Assembly: GCF_007754425.1 (NCBI RefSeq)
Contig: NZ_CP037452.1
Location: forward strand, 6,985,164 to 7,049,163
DNA length: 64,000 bases
Reading direction: 5' to 3'
Source of the DNA: Gimesia fumaroli
GTDB lineage: Bacteria; Planctomycetota; Planctomycetia; Planctomycetales; Planctomycetaceae
Shown here: piece by piece, positions 19,402-28,094 of the stretch
How positions within the stretch are numbered: position 1 is the first letter of the stretch
How the letters are laid out: each line of letters starts with the position of its first letter
Program-made: the position numbers and the translations under genes
The notes under the pieces: generated by a model
What the model saw: the letters and a program-made list of their open reading frames with translations, nothing else
The model's database searches: none
Told to the model about the DNA's origin: nothing

Positions 19402-21696
19402 ATGCTTTCGATTTCTCGTATTAGCCTGTTACTCTGTCTGCTGACAATTGCCGTTGGCTGCCAGAAAGGCTCAGAACCAAGCGCTGAAAATGCTACCGCC
19501 TCGTCGACAAATGAATCGACTCCCATGGATTCTGAAAAAGGAGCACCCTCCGAAACAGAGACTGCCGCCAATTCAGATGAAAAGAAAGAGGGAGAGCCCG
19601 AGAAGCCGAAAATGCCCGAGTTACCAAAAACGGTAAAAGGCAATTGGGTATTAATGTTGCCACAGCAACAGCAGATGATGCCTTTGTATCTGTTTAAAAT
19701 CACTCCCCCGGAAGCCGCTGCAGACGCAGACAAGAAGACAGAAGAGAAACCTGCCGCAGTCGCTGTAGAATTGATCTCCAAAGGAGCAGAAGTCGCACCG
19801 GGAAAAATCGTCTCTTCCAAAGCAACGGAAACGACAGTCGAATTTGAAGAAAGTCTGTTGAACGACGGAAAAGAATTTGTCCGTTTGAATTTCCAGGGAA
19901 AGCTGGAGAAAGGCGCCATTCTGGGGACGATCGCTTTCAATAATGAAAGTGCGACCCCCGCTCTCTTGCTGCCAACTCCTGAAAAAGACCTTTCCCGCAT
20001 CAAGGAACCAGTGCCCTCACCTGGTGCGCAGGAATTAATGCAGGCAATGCGATCTCCAGATGCATTCGAGCAGTTGAACGATTTCACACAAAAGATGAAA
20101 ACGGTTCCGCTGACGATGGACGCGTATCCGGCGTTGATCGCGATTGGGTTGAGTCAGAATAAAGAACCTAAAACCCTGGAAGAGATTATCGCTCGTTATC
20201 TGGATGCGGCTGATACCTGGGGTAAACGTCAACAAGCGAGTGCGTTGGTCAGTGTGAGTTCAATGTTGGCCCGAAGCGACTCTGATTCCGGCCTGGCGAC
20301 TCAATACCTGGACCAGTTACAGAAGTTGCTTAAAGATGGTGTCACACCTCTCAAAGGCTGGGACCTGGAAATTGCTATGGCCAAAGCACGGGTTGGTCTG
20401 AAATCCGACAAGCCAGAACAGATTCAGGCAGCCGGAAAACTGCTTCAGGAGGAAGAGAAAAAGCATCCCCACAATCGTGAACTACTGACTGAACTGGTGA
20501 ATTTTGAAAAATCGCACGGCAGTGTAGATAAAGCGATTGATCATTTAGGGGTTCTGGCAGGTTCACCACTGACGGGCCGGGAACGGCAGTTGATCGCTGT
20601 TTCCAAACAAAACCCGGGAGCAGTGAAATACGAACATCCTCGAGATACTCTAACTGAACTTTGGAAAAAGAAACACGGTTCTACAGAAGGCCTCGACGAG
20701 TATCTGACGAAATCTTTCAAGCGGTTTCTAGAGGGATATGTCTCCAAAGAAGCCAAAGACGTTGATTTAAAGAAAGGCAACCGTGTCTCGCTGATTGAAT
20801 TATTCACCGGCGCTTCCTGCCCGCCTTGCGTCGCAGCAGACCTCGCAACGGGAGTGATTGAAGCTTCGTTTCCCGAGTCAAAAGTCATTGTGCTTCGTTA
20901 TCACCAGCACATCCCTGCTCCCGACCCCCTGACCAATACGGATTCGGAAGCACGGTTTATTCTTTACAATCACCGTGGAACACCTTCGACCAATTTGAAT
21001 GGTCAAACAGTTCCCGGAGTCGCGGGTGGCGTAGAACAGGTTGAATCTTCTTATCAACAGATTCTGGAAGCCCTGATCCCGGCACTTTCCGAAACGACGG
21101 ATGTCAAAATTGATCTGTCTGCTGTCGCAAAAGATGGGAAACTGGATCTCAAGGCCAATGTCTCAGGTACGGATAAAATTAAAGAGCCTCTGCGTCTGGT
21201 CGCGGTACTTGCGGAAGATGAATTAACTTTTGACGCACCGAATGGCATTAACGTGCACGACATGATCGTGCGGTCCATGCTAAGCGAACCAAGCGGTTTT
21301 CCTGCCGTCGATGGAAAACTCTCTCTGACAAAATCAGTGCCATTGAGCGATTTTAAAGGACGTCTCACCGATTATCTCTCTGCTTTTGAAGAACGATCGG
21401 GGGCCAATTTCACAGGAGCGCCTCTCGCTCTGGAAAAACTGCACTTCGTTGTTTTCGTACAGGGAGAACTTTCCAAAGATGTCTTCCAGGTTGCTTCGGT
21501 TCCTGTTTCCGGCACGATTGAATTCAAGAAGGCTCAACCGAAAGCCGCTCCTGAAAAAGCGAAGCCGACTCCTGCTCCAAAACCAGGTGCGAAGCCGGAA
21601 GTAAAGAAAGACGCGAAACCGGAAGCGAAAAAAGAAGCCAAGCCAGAATCAAAACCGGAGGCAAAGAAACCCGAAGCAAAGAAAGAAGAGAATTAA
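19402..21696 (+). CDS. Large lipoprotein with thioredoxin-like CPPC domain
   Basis: A 764-residue lipoprotein. The N-terminus SRISLLLCLLTIAVGC is a lipobox with the lipidated Cys followed by an acidic Ser/Glu/Lys-rich linker. Residues 80-200 form an unrecognised beta-rich domain. Residues 200-450 are largely helical (TPR-like spacing around QNKEPKTLEEIIARYLDAAD). A thioredoxin-like domain follows: SLIELFTGASCPPCVAADL, with a CPPC redox pair, then EARFILYNHRGTPSTNLNGQ, where the cis-Pro position is TPS. The C-terminus is a Lys/Pro/Ala/Glu tail of about 40 residues that resembles a periplasm- or cell-wall-spanning linker. It may reduce or form disulfides in exported proteins. ATG 19402 has TTGAGGA upstream; the earlier TTG is unlikely. 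Confidence 0.8.
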   Translation: MLSISRISLLLCLLTIAVGCQKGSEPSAENATASSTNESTPMDSEKGAPSETETAANSDEKKEGEPEKPKMPELPKTVKGNWVLMLPQQQQMMPLYLFKITPPEAAADADKKTEEKPAAVAVELISKGAEVAPGKIVSSKATETTVEFEESLLNDGKEFVRLNFQGKLEKGAILGTIAFNNESATPALLLPTPEKDLSRIKEPVPSPGAQELMQAMRSPDAFEQLNDFTQKMKTVPLTMDAYPALIAIGLSQNKEPKTLEEIIARYLDAADTWGKRQQASALVSVSSMLARSDSDSGLATQYLDQLQKLLKDGVTPLKGWDLEIAMAKARVGLKSDKPEQIQAAGKLLQEEEKKHPHNRELLTELVNFEKSHGSVDKAIDHLGVLAGSPLTGRERQLIAVSKQNPGAVKYEHPRDTLTELWKKKHGSTEGLDEYLTKSFKRFLEGYVSKEAKDVDLKKGNRVSLIELFTGASCPPCVAADLATGVIEASFPESKVIVLRYHQHIPAPDPLTNTDSEARFILYNHRGTPSTNLNGQTVPGVAGGVEQVESSYQQILEALIPALSETTDVKIDLSAVAKDGKLDLKANVSGTDKIKEPLRLVAVLAEDELTFDAPNGINVHDMIVRSMLSEPSGFPAVDGKLSLTKSVPLSDFKGRLTDYLSAFEERSGANFTGAPLALEKLHFVVFVQGELSKDVFQVASVPVSGTIEFKKAQPKAAPEKAKPTPAPKPGAKPEVKKDAKPEAKKEAKPESKPEAKKPEAKKEEN

Positions 21697-21729
21697 AAAC
21701 GATGCTTCGTTTCCGTAAGTCTGTAAATC

Positions 21730-21762
21730 AAAACAGGGCATGGACCATCCATGCCCTGTTTT
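21730..21762. terminator. Bidirectional terminator between convergent genes
   Basis: A perfect 14-bp stem: AAAACAGGGCATGG (21730-21743) and CCATGCCCTGTTTT (21749-21762), with a 5-base loop and T-runs in both directions. It serves the lipoprotein gene and the coiled-coil gene coming from the right. Confidence 0.88.
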
Positions 21763-21792
21763 AGTTCAAGCCACTTTCAGCCAGGAGACTGT

Positions 21793-23067
21793 TCACTCTT
21801 CTTCAGCAGGTGGGGTCGGTACCAGTTTCTCAATGATACCACTGCTGTTGCTGTTTTCATCTTCGTGGAAGACGGGTTTGCCATCCAGCATCAGTTTTGA
21901 TGTGCGGGAGGGAAGCCGATCCCGATGAATGCGGCGGAACTGGGGAGAATTCTTGCCCATCCGGGTATCTCGCTGATCCATGATCACCCGGGCTGCTTCC
22001 CGCACTTCCGCATCACTCAACCGGCTCAGATTTCCGAGCTCTGCCAACGGTTCCAGGATTTTGGTTGCTTTCGCGACCGTGCTCTCCATCAGGACAATAT
22101 CAAGTAACTCCCGTCGCATGCCTTTCATGGAAGCCACCTGTTCCTGCACCCGATCCTGCAGGTCTCCCAGGACTTCCAGCGTTTCTACAGCATCAACGAC
22201 GCGTCCCGTCTCTGCCAGCAATTTAGCCTGAATCGTCATCAGCGATTGCAGGTTCGTGCCGGCTTCAGCGACTTTCACATCCTCGTTCGTCAGCGTCTCC
22301 TGCAGTGAAATCAACTGCTGCGTCGTTTTTTGTGCGGCAGCAATCGGCTCGGTTTGAGCCGCCAGAGTTTCCTGCAGAGCAATCATCTTCTTGCTGTTTT
22401 CACGAGCCGCGTCCAGTTGTTGAGACTGATCTTCGATCTGCTGCTTGAATTGGGTGAATTCAGTAAAGGCGGTCTTGGCATCTTTGATACCCGTTGATTG
22501 ATCCATCGCCATTTTTTGCAGCTTGACCATCTCTTCCAAGGTGGAATGCGTCAGTTTGGTCTGGGCCGTCTGAGAAGCCAACTGGTCCTGCATCGCCAGC
22601 ATTTCATCCAACGTCACTCGGGCTTTCGACGTTAAGGCATCCTGTTGCACCACCTGCTTTTGGAAATCGCTGATCTTCTGAAAAGCAACCAGAGCCTGTT
22701 CTGTTTTCGCAGACTCCTTTTCCAGGATGATTCGCAAGTCTCGCAACTCTGCCACCGCAGATTGAGCCTGGGTCAGTTGTTTTGCCTGAGAATTTAAAAC
22801 ACTCAGCAAATTGTTGACCTGCCAGGCACTGGTTTTCGCACCAACCAGTTTATCCATATCCTGCTGGACAGCGACCAACTCTGTCTGCAGGTGATCAATC
22901 TGGCTCAGCATCGGACGTGCGACCATGAAGTACATGCCCAACAGGCCTGCCGTCACACCCATCAACATCATCGTCCAGGTATTATTCTGACCAGGCGAGA
23001 ACCGGGCGTTGGTGTCCAATCGATATTGTCGTTCCCCTGAACTTCTCAAGGCTCTATCTCCCAGCAT
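21793..23067 (-). CDS. Membrane-anchored coiled-coil protein
   Basis: A 424-residue protein I do not recognise as a family. An N-terminal cytoplasmic part of about 30 residues is followed by one membrane span (TWTMMLMGVTAGLLGMYFMV, about 30-50). A long coiled-coil stretch follows (about 55-340), rich in Gln, Leu, Ala and Thr, with repeated short units of the form 'A-x-L-Q-x-x-x-x-x-Q' that recur about every 30 residues. The last ~60 residues are basic and then acidic (ENSNSSGIIEKLVPTPPAEE). The layout resembles envelope-spanning or chemoreceptor-like rods, but no chemoreceptor signalling hairpin is visible. The start codon at 23067 has no strong ribosome-binding site. It converges on the CPPC lipoprotein gene. 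Confidence 0.75.
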   Translation of the reverse strand: MLGDRALRSSGERQYRLDTNARFSPGQNNTWTMMLMGVTAGLLGMYFMVARPMLSQIDHLQTELVAVQQDMDKLVGAKTSAWQVNNLLSVLNSQAKQLTQAQSAVAELRDLRIILEKESAKTEQALVAFQKISDFQKQVVQQDALTSKARVTLDEMLAMQDQLASQTAQTKLTHSTLEEMVKLQKMAMDQSTGIKDAKTAFTEFTQFKQQIEDQSQQLDAARENSKKMIALQETLAAQTEPIAAAQKTTQQLISLQETLTNEDVKVAEAGTNLQSLMTIQAKLLAETGRVVDAVETLEVLGDLQDRVQEQVASMKGMRRELLDIVLMESTVAKATKILEPLAELGNLSRLSDAEVREAARVIMDQRDTRMGKNSPQFRRIHRDRLPSRTSKLMLDGKPVFHEDENSNSSGIIEKLVPTPPAEEE

Positions 23068-23356
23068 TATGATTTAACACGGACGTAAAAAGTGGTACAT
23101 CCTGTAAGGTTTCACTATGCATCCTTGCAAAACCACATTCGCTGTATTACCTAGTATCGCCATATTTACTTGCGAAGTTTTCCCATTATTGAAAGAAAAG
23201 CGAGAACATTTGAAAAAACTTGGGGCGGTATCATCATTTGTGAGCTATACCCTCAATCTGAAACCTTATCGCAACTTGTTTCATCACAACCACAATGTTA
23301 GGTTTGAATTATGAAACTCGATCATCATTTCCGTTTTATCTCCGAGAGGATTATTG

Positions 23357-23818
23357 ATGCTGGATATCCAAATTGAACAGGCAACTCTAAACGACTGTGA
23401 GGTAATTACTGAATTTAACATTCAGTTGGCTCAGGAAACGGAGGCCAAGTCGCTGAACAGAGAACTGGTCCGAACCGGAGTTGTCGAATCGCTGGGGGAC
23501 GCCCGCGGTTGCTGTTACTACGTGGCCCGTTATCAGGAACGTGTCATCGGTCAGGTCATGTTTACGCGTGAATGGAGCGACTGGCGTAATGGAGAATTCT
23601 GGTGGTTTCAAAGTGTCTATGTTGATCCGACCTTCCGACGTCAGGGAGTCTTTCAGCAACTCTCTGCCCATGTTCAATCTCTGGCACAGTCCAATCCGGA
23701 TGTCGTGGGGCTGCGTCTGTATGTGGAACAGGAAAACGAACGCGCACAAGCGACCTACCGTCAAATCGGTTTCGATTTTCCAGGGTACCAGGTCATGGAA
23801 AAAATGCTGGAACGTTGA
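23357..23818 (+). CDS. GNAT-family N-acetyltransferase
   Basis: A 153-residue acyl-CoA-dependent acetyltransferase. The GNAT fold is visible in order: an N-terminal part (IEQATLNDCEVITEFNIQLA), the conserved beta4 segment with VYVDPTFRRQGVFQQL (acetyl-CoA binding Q/R-x-x-G-x-G/A loop, about residues 92-107) and the C-terminal RLYVEQENERAQATYRQIGF. ATG 23357 with GAGAGGA upstream is preferred over the TTG just before it. It stands before a creatininase-family gene with a gap of 89 bases; the substrate is unknown. Confidence 0.88.
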   Translation: MLDIQIEQATLNDCEVITEFNIQLAQETEAKSLNRELVRTGVVESLGDARGCCYYVARYQERVIGQVMFTREWSDWRNGEFWWFQSVYVDPTFRRQGVFQQLSAHVQSLAQSNPDVVGLRLYVEQENERAQATYRQIGFDFPGYQVMEKMLER

Positions 23819-23907
23819 CTCGTTCCGATTGTAGATGATATACCAGTTAGACAAGAACCGCGCGCACGCGACTCTTTGCTCATGAATCATTCTCAGGAAA
23901 TCAATCA

Positions 23908-24636
23908 ATGTCGGAATCAAATCGTCAGCCCAGTGAAGTGCTGCTACATAAACATACCAGACGGGAATTTCGCGAGCGGATGCAAGCAGGTGAGTTAAAA
24001 GCCTGTATCATTCCTGTCGCCGCCACCGAACAGCATCTGGAACATCTGGCGATGGAGCATGACTGGCGAAGCGTGATGCTGGTGGCAACAGAAGCGGCCC
24101 GGCTGCTGGCGCCGGAAGTCATCGTGGCACCTTCCATGAACATCGGTATCAGCGAGCATCACATGAAACATCCGGGAACGTTGTCAGCCTTACCGGGAAG
24201 CTGGCTCAGCGTGTTGTTTGATACGATTCGCAGTACGCATCAGGCTGGTTTTAATAATATTCTCGTGCTGAATGGACACGGCGGGAATATTGCTCCCTGC
24301 CTGGGAATGTGGGGGCAGTTTCAACAACGGTTGGAGATCAACCTGCATTTTGAATCGTACTGGAATCTGTTACCCGAAGATGTGGCGTTGGCGAATTTGA
24401 AAACCAAACGCTGGCCCGGTCATGCCCAGGAATTTGAGACTGCCTTTGCGCTGGCCGCCTTCCCCGAAAATGTACGTGCCGACGCAATGCAGGATCAGGA
24501 AGATCGAGAACCCTTAGAAGCTTCGGCAGAAGCGGGGCAGATTATGATTGATGAAATCGTCAAGCAGGTTTCACAGTATGTGGCAGGTATGATAGAGGGA
24601 ACAAATAAAGCCGAGATTCCCCCGTTTCATACTTAA
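23908..24636 (+). CDS. Creatininase-family amidohydrolase
   Basis: A 242-residue metal-dependent amidohydrolase of the creatininase family, cytoplasmic. Motifs: PVAATEQHLEHLAMEHD (metal-binding Glu, His and Asp), a middle region PSMNIGISEHHMKHPGTLSA with the His-Pro-Gly-Thr signature, VLNGHGGN and AQEFETAFALA (metal Glu). Known family members hydrolyse creatinine, formamides of modified ribityl-pyrimidines, or mycofactocin peptide; this gene has none of those neighbours, so the substrate is unknown. AGGAAATC precedes the ATG. Confidence 0.88.
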   Translation: MSESNRQPSEVLLHKHTRREFRERMQAGELKACIIPVAATEQHLEHLAMEHDWRSVMLVATEAARLLAPEVIVAPSMNIGISEHHMKHPGTLSALPGSWLSVLFDTIRSTHQAGFNNILVLNGHGGNIAPCLGMWGQFQQRLEINLHFESYWNLLPEDVALANLKTKRWPGHAQEFETAFALAAFPENVRADAMQDQEDREPLEASAEAGQIMIDEIVKQVSQYVAGMIEGTNKAEIPPFHT

Positions 24637-24669
24637 TAGATCAAACGGGGGAACAGGTGGCGTGTCTGT

Positions 24670-25800
24670 TTATTTTGCAGGCTCACACTGCGCCAGTGCC
24701 AATAAAGCATACGCGGTTGCCAGATTCGGATCGGCTTCATACCAGCGTTCCGCTTTATTTGTCCAGCTTCCGTTTTCGTGCTGCAAACTGGCGAGATGAT
24801 TAATCAGTTCCGCACGCCAGTTGTGGACCGTGCCATCCGCTTCTTTAAATTGCTCTACCTTCAAGGTATTCAGTGCTTTCGCAAACGTGTTGAAATAATA
24901 GTAGAGCCCCTGTTGACCCATTCCTGGATTTTCTTTTAAAGAGTAATGGCGACGAATCCATTCGCTTGCTGCTTTGACGCGCTTATCATTCTGATCCACC
25001 CCGGCATAGATCATGCTTTTCAATCCCGCGTATGTCATACTGCCGTAAGAACGCAGGCCGCCATCGGGAGTCTTCCCAGCCTGTGATGTTCCACCGGCGG
25101 CAGGCGTGTAATAGAAACCGCCATCATTGATCTTGGATGAAAACGGAGTCGTATTATGTTCCGATTCCAGATTTTGCGTGCGTGAGACAAAAACCAGTGC
25201 TTTCTGAATCGCCGGATCATCCGATTTCACGCCCGCCTTACGTAGTGCTTCAATCAGATATTGTGTGTTGGAGAGATCAGGACGCTGATGGCCACCATAG
25301 CCAGCACCTCCGAAGCTGGTATCGGACGACTCCAGCCCTTCCCCTTTATCCCACTGCAGGCCGCGTAAAAATTTCTCTGCATTTTTGATGATGGAATCGT
25401 AACGTCCCCCCTGATTGGCGGCACTGAATGCCATGATGGAAATACAGGTCTCATAGTTACGATGGTTACTCTTCGCGTAATAGATTCCGCCATCCTTCTT
25501 GATAAAGCCTTCCAGGCGTTTGAGGGATTTGGTAACCACAGGATCACTGGCGGGAACGCCGCTTTCCAGTAAAGCGGTGGTAACCAGAGCACTGATGCCG
25601 GGTACCGTTTCGGTCGTCCACAGCCCATCTTCCAACTGACTATTTTTTAGATAGTTAATTCCCTTTTGTTGTTCTTTTTTCAGAGTCTGCAAATCGGCAT
25701 CGCTCAAAACCGGTTCCGCAGCAACTGCGGTAGAAACCAGACCGGTCAGAAGCAGAGACCACAGGCTGGCGGCTCTTAGATTACGTTGAGACAAAAACAT
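24670..25800 (-). CDS. Secreted alpha/alpha-toroid protein (prenyltransferase/squalene cyclase-like)
   Basis: A 376-residue exported protein with a signal peptide (AASLWSLLLTGLVSTAVAA). The rest is an alpha/alpha toroid with prenyltransferase/squalene-oxidase repeats: QLEDGLWTTE (QxxDGxW), KKDGGIYYAKSNHRNYETC, SDTSFGGAGYGGHQRPDLSN, GGLRSYGSMTYAGLKSM and HENGSWTN. The DxDD motif of squalene-hopene cyclase is not seen. Exported solitary members in planctomycetes have no known substrate, so a catalytic role is doubtful. The frame starts with TTG at 25803, but ATG 25800, with GAGGATC upstream, is the better start. It converges with the creatininase gene with a 33-base gap. Confidence 0.85.
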   Translation of the reverse strand: MFLSQRNLRAASLWSLLLTGLVSTAVAAEPVLSDADLQTLKKEQQKGINYLKNSQLEDGLWTTETVPGISALVTTALLESGVPASDPVVTKSLKRLEGFIKKDGGIYYAKSNHRNYETCISIMAFSAANQGGRYDSIIKNAEKFLRGLQWDKGEGLESSDTSFGGAGYGGHQRPDLSNTQYLIEALRKAGVKSDDPAIQKALVFVSRTQNLESEHNTTPFSSKINDGGFYYTPAAGGTSQAGKTPDGGLRSYGSMTYAGLKSMIYAGVDQNDKRVKAASEWIRRHYSLKENPGMGQQGLYYYFNTFAKALNTLKVEQFKEADGTVHNWRAELINHLASLQHENGSWTNKAERWYEADPNLATAYALLALAQCEPAK

Positions 25801-26143
25801 CAATTGATCCTCACTCTTACTTTGAACTGTTTCAAATATGGGAAATGTATCATCGAATTCAGATACAGGGGCGATAACAAATCAGCCGTCCAGGATGCGT
25901 TTTGATATAGAACGGCAACCGAATCGACGTCGCTCAGCCTGGATGATACTCCGTATGATTTTCCGGCGGGTACAGGCTGATTATATCCAGACGCACAATG
26001 GTTAGAAAACAGTGAAATGCAGATTTCATAAAAAAACGCGTGTGTATAGATAACACTACGGACTCTGGTCTATAATCACTGTACTTTAAGGGAATTCTCA
26101 CAGGACTTTCTTCCCCGAAATCTTAATCCGACATCTGTGTTTC
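25801..26143. other. Intergenic region before the RDD operon
   Basis: About 340 bases upstream of two divergent genes. I see a TATAAT at 26071-26076, about 70 bases before the RDD start, with no convincing -35 (nearest TAGATA). No other repeat, RNA gene or frame is supported here. Confidence 0.4.
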
Positions 26144-27034
26144 ATGACTGCGACCATGACGATTACTGCGACATCCAATGCTGCCGCCGACATTCCACAG
26201 CGGGATGATTTCCGCGGGCGTAAAGTGCTTGGTCTGGAAATGCAGATTGAGACACCGGAAAATGTGATCCTGACCTATCAACTCGCCGGCCCGGCACAAC
26301 GCTATATTGCGTATATGATTGATTTAATCATCCGGGTGCTGTTGGTATTTGGTATGTTGGTAATCACGCCGATGGTGGGAATTGTCTTACCAGGTACCGC
26401 GATGGGGGTCTTTCTGGTATTGATGTTCTTGAATACCTGGGGCTACTACACTATTTCTGAAGGCTTCTTTAAAGGTCAGTCGATCGGGAAGCATTTTTGT
26501 GGTTTGCGTGTGATTCGTGAAGAAGGTTATCCCATTACCTTCTGGCCTGCTCTATTGCGAAATCTAGTTCGCAGTGCAGATGCGATTGTCTTTTATGGCA
26601 TCGGCATCACCAGCATGCTGCTGACCCGGCGTTTTCAAAGACTGGGTGATCTGGTCGCGGGAACCGTCGTGGTACAGGAACGCTCGCTGACGCTGCCGCG
26701 CAAGCCGGTCATCCTCGATAAAATTCAGCCGCTGAATAAAAATGAGATCGGCAGTTTCCTGCCCCGCGATGAAGTCCTCTCTCTGATTGACGAATTTATT
26801 GGACGCCGACACGTTCTGACTTATGATCGTGGTCATGCACTGGCGGCTATTCTGGCCAAGAGTCTGGCAGAACGCTTGAATTATTCGGGTGACCCCAAAA
26901 AAGTGACTCATTATCCCATGGCATTTCTGGCAGCCGTCTATAAGACTTTCAGTTTTGAAAAAGAGGATGAGGAACAGGAAGCGGTCGACGCCTATCAGAG
27001 GCATGGCTCTCCTGTGGAGGGGAACCGTGAATAA
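26144..27034 (+). CDS. RDD-family membrane protein, first gene of a six-gene operon
   Basis: A 296-residue inner-membrane protein of the RDD family, whose name-giving Arg-Asp-Asp residues are changed here to RYIAYMIDLIIRVLLV with Arg and Asp retained. Membrane spans at about 60-85, 92-110 and 140-165 are followed by a charged cytoplasmic C-terminus of about 115 residues. RDD proteins are thought to transport ions or compatible solutes, but the role is unsettled. It starts a tightly packed operon (the next gene starts 8 bases before this stop). Context with SpoIIM, DUF4129 and DUF4350 genes suggests a shared membrane-linked assembly. Confidence 0.85.
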   Translation: MTATMTITATSNAAADIPQRDDFRGRKVLGLEMQIETPENVILTYQLAGPAQRYIAYMIDLIIRVLLVFGMLVITPMVGIVLPGTAMGVFLVLMFLNTWGYYTISEGFFKGQSIGKHFCGLRVIREEGYPITFWPALLRNLVRSADAIVFYGIGITSMLLTRRFQRLGDLVAGTVVVQERSLTLPRKPVILDKIQPLNKNEIGSFLPRDEVLSLIDEFIGRRHVLTYDRGHALAAILAKSLAERLNYSGDPKKVTHYPMAFLAAVYKTFSFEKEDEEQEAVDAYQRHGSPVEGNRE

Positions 27035-28094
27035 GCACAAATTCATTCACGAACGACGTCCGCACTGGAAACGTTTCGAAGCGCTACTTGAGAGTACTTC
27101 CAGAAGATCGCTTTCCAAATTACCGGCAAAAGAAATTTCGAATTTTTCACAATTGCTGCGCGAAGTCTCTCATGATTTAGCCACGATCCGATCAAGAGGT
27201 TGGGGACAGGATCTGAATGCCTATTTAAATGATCTGGTCGCCCGCGGCCATAACGTGTTTTACAGCGCCCCCCCCGCTAATCTTGCCGGCGTCTATCATT
27301 ATCTGACATTCGAATTTCCCCGGCTCTTTCGTGCCAACATTGGTTATTTTCTTACTGCGTGCCTGTTGTTTTTTCTGCCGATGGGGATCAGTTGGGCTGT
27401 GGTGCAAAGTAACCCCAGTCTGGCAAACAGAGTCATCGCTGAGGAAATGATGTCACGATTTGATCAAATGTATGGGAAAGACAGCCCGCTCAATACAAAC
27501 GCGGAAGAGTCCACCGAAGAGGAACAGGAGTCAGATGAGACTGAAGACATTCCGCTCGGAAGTTTTGGAGACGAGCGTGCCTCGATGGCCGGCTTTTATA
27601 TCAACAATAATGTCGGTATCGCTTTGAAGTGCTTTGCACTGGGAATTCTGCTGGGGATTGGTTCCGTATATACGCTGTTATTTAATGGGATCTATTTAGG
27701 GGCCGTCTCCGGTTATATTGTCAGTCAGGGGAATGGAGAACGCTTTTTGAGCTTTGTGGTTTCCCATGGCTCGTTTGAATTAACGGCGATCGCTGTGGCG
27801 GGAGGCGCTGGCCTGATGTTGGGTAATGCCCTGATTCATCCTGGTCAGAGAACCCGATTTCAATCATTGCAGGTACGTGGCCTCGAAGCCGTACAGATCG
27901 CTGGGGGAGCCGCCGTGATGCTGGTGATCGCAGCGTTCATCGAGGCATTCTGGTCCCCGTCTGATATTCCCAGTAGCGTGAAATATATTGTTGGCAGCGG
28001 GCTCTGGTTGATCGTGATTTTTTATCTGGGCTTTGCTGGCCTGCAATCAACGCCTCAAACCAGGCCACTCAGTAACCGGGGGCCGCAGGGATGA
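27027..28094 (+). CDS. SpoIIM-like stage II sporulation protein M family membrane protein
   Basis: A 355-residue inner-membrane protein of the SpoIIM family, which in Bacillus takes part in septal peptidoglycan hydrolysis at the engulfing membrane. This organism is not a spore-former, so the role must differ. Visible: a cytoplasmic N-terminus (residues 1-90), a first span (IGYFLTACLLFFLPMGISWA), an acidic loop with EESTEEEQESDETEDIP, and the signature LFNGIYLGAVSGYIVSQGNG (about residues 221-240) and LSFVVSHGSFELTAIAVAGG. Start GTG 27027, with an excellent GGAGGGGAACC site and an 8-base overlap with the RDD gene; the longer frame from 26955 is out of place. Confidence 0.88.
   Translation: MNKHKFIHERRPHWKRFEALLESTSRRSLSKLPAKEISNFSQLLREVSHDLATIRSRGWGQDLNAYLNDLVARGHNVFYSAPPANLAGVYHYLTFEFPRLFRANIGYFLTACLLFFLPMGISWAVVQSNPSLANRVIAEEMMSRFDQMYGKDSPLNTNAEESTEEEQESDETEDIPLGSFGDERASMAGFYINNNVGIALKCFALGILLGIGSVYTLLFNGIYLGAVSGYIVSQGNGERFLSFVVSHGSFELTAIAVAGGAGLMLGNALIHPGQRTRFQSLQVRGLEAVQIAGGAAVMLVIAAFIEAFWSPSDIPSSVKYIVGSGLWLIVIFYLGFAGLQSTPQTRPLSNRGPQG

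Noticed and set aside
23117-23314. 65-residue frame in the gap between the coiled-coil and GNAT genes
   Set aside because: No good ribosome-binding site, no domain, AT-rich non-coding look.
26071-26076. TATAAT as a sure promoter of the RDD operon
   Set aside because: No convincing -35 at the right distance; kept only as a note in the intergenic entry.
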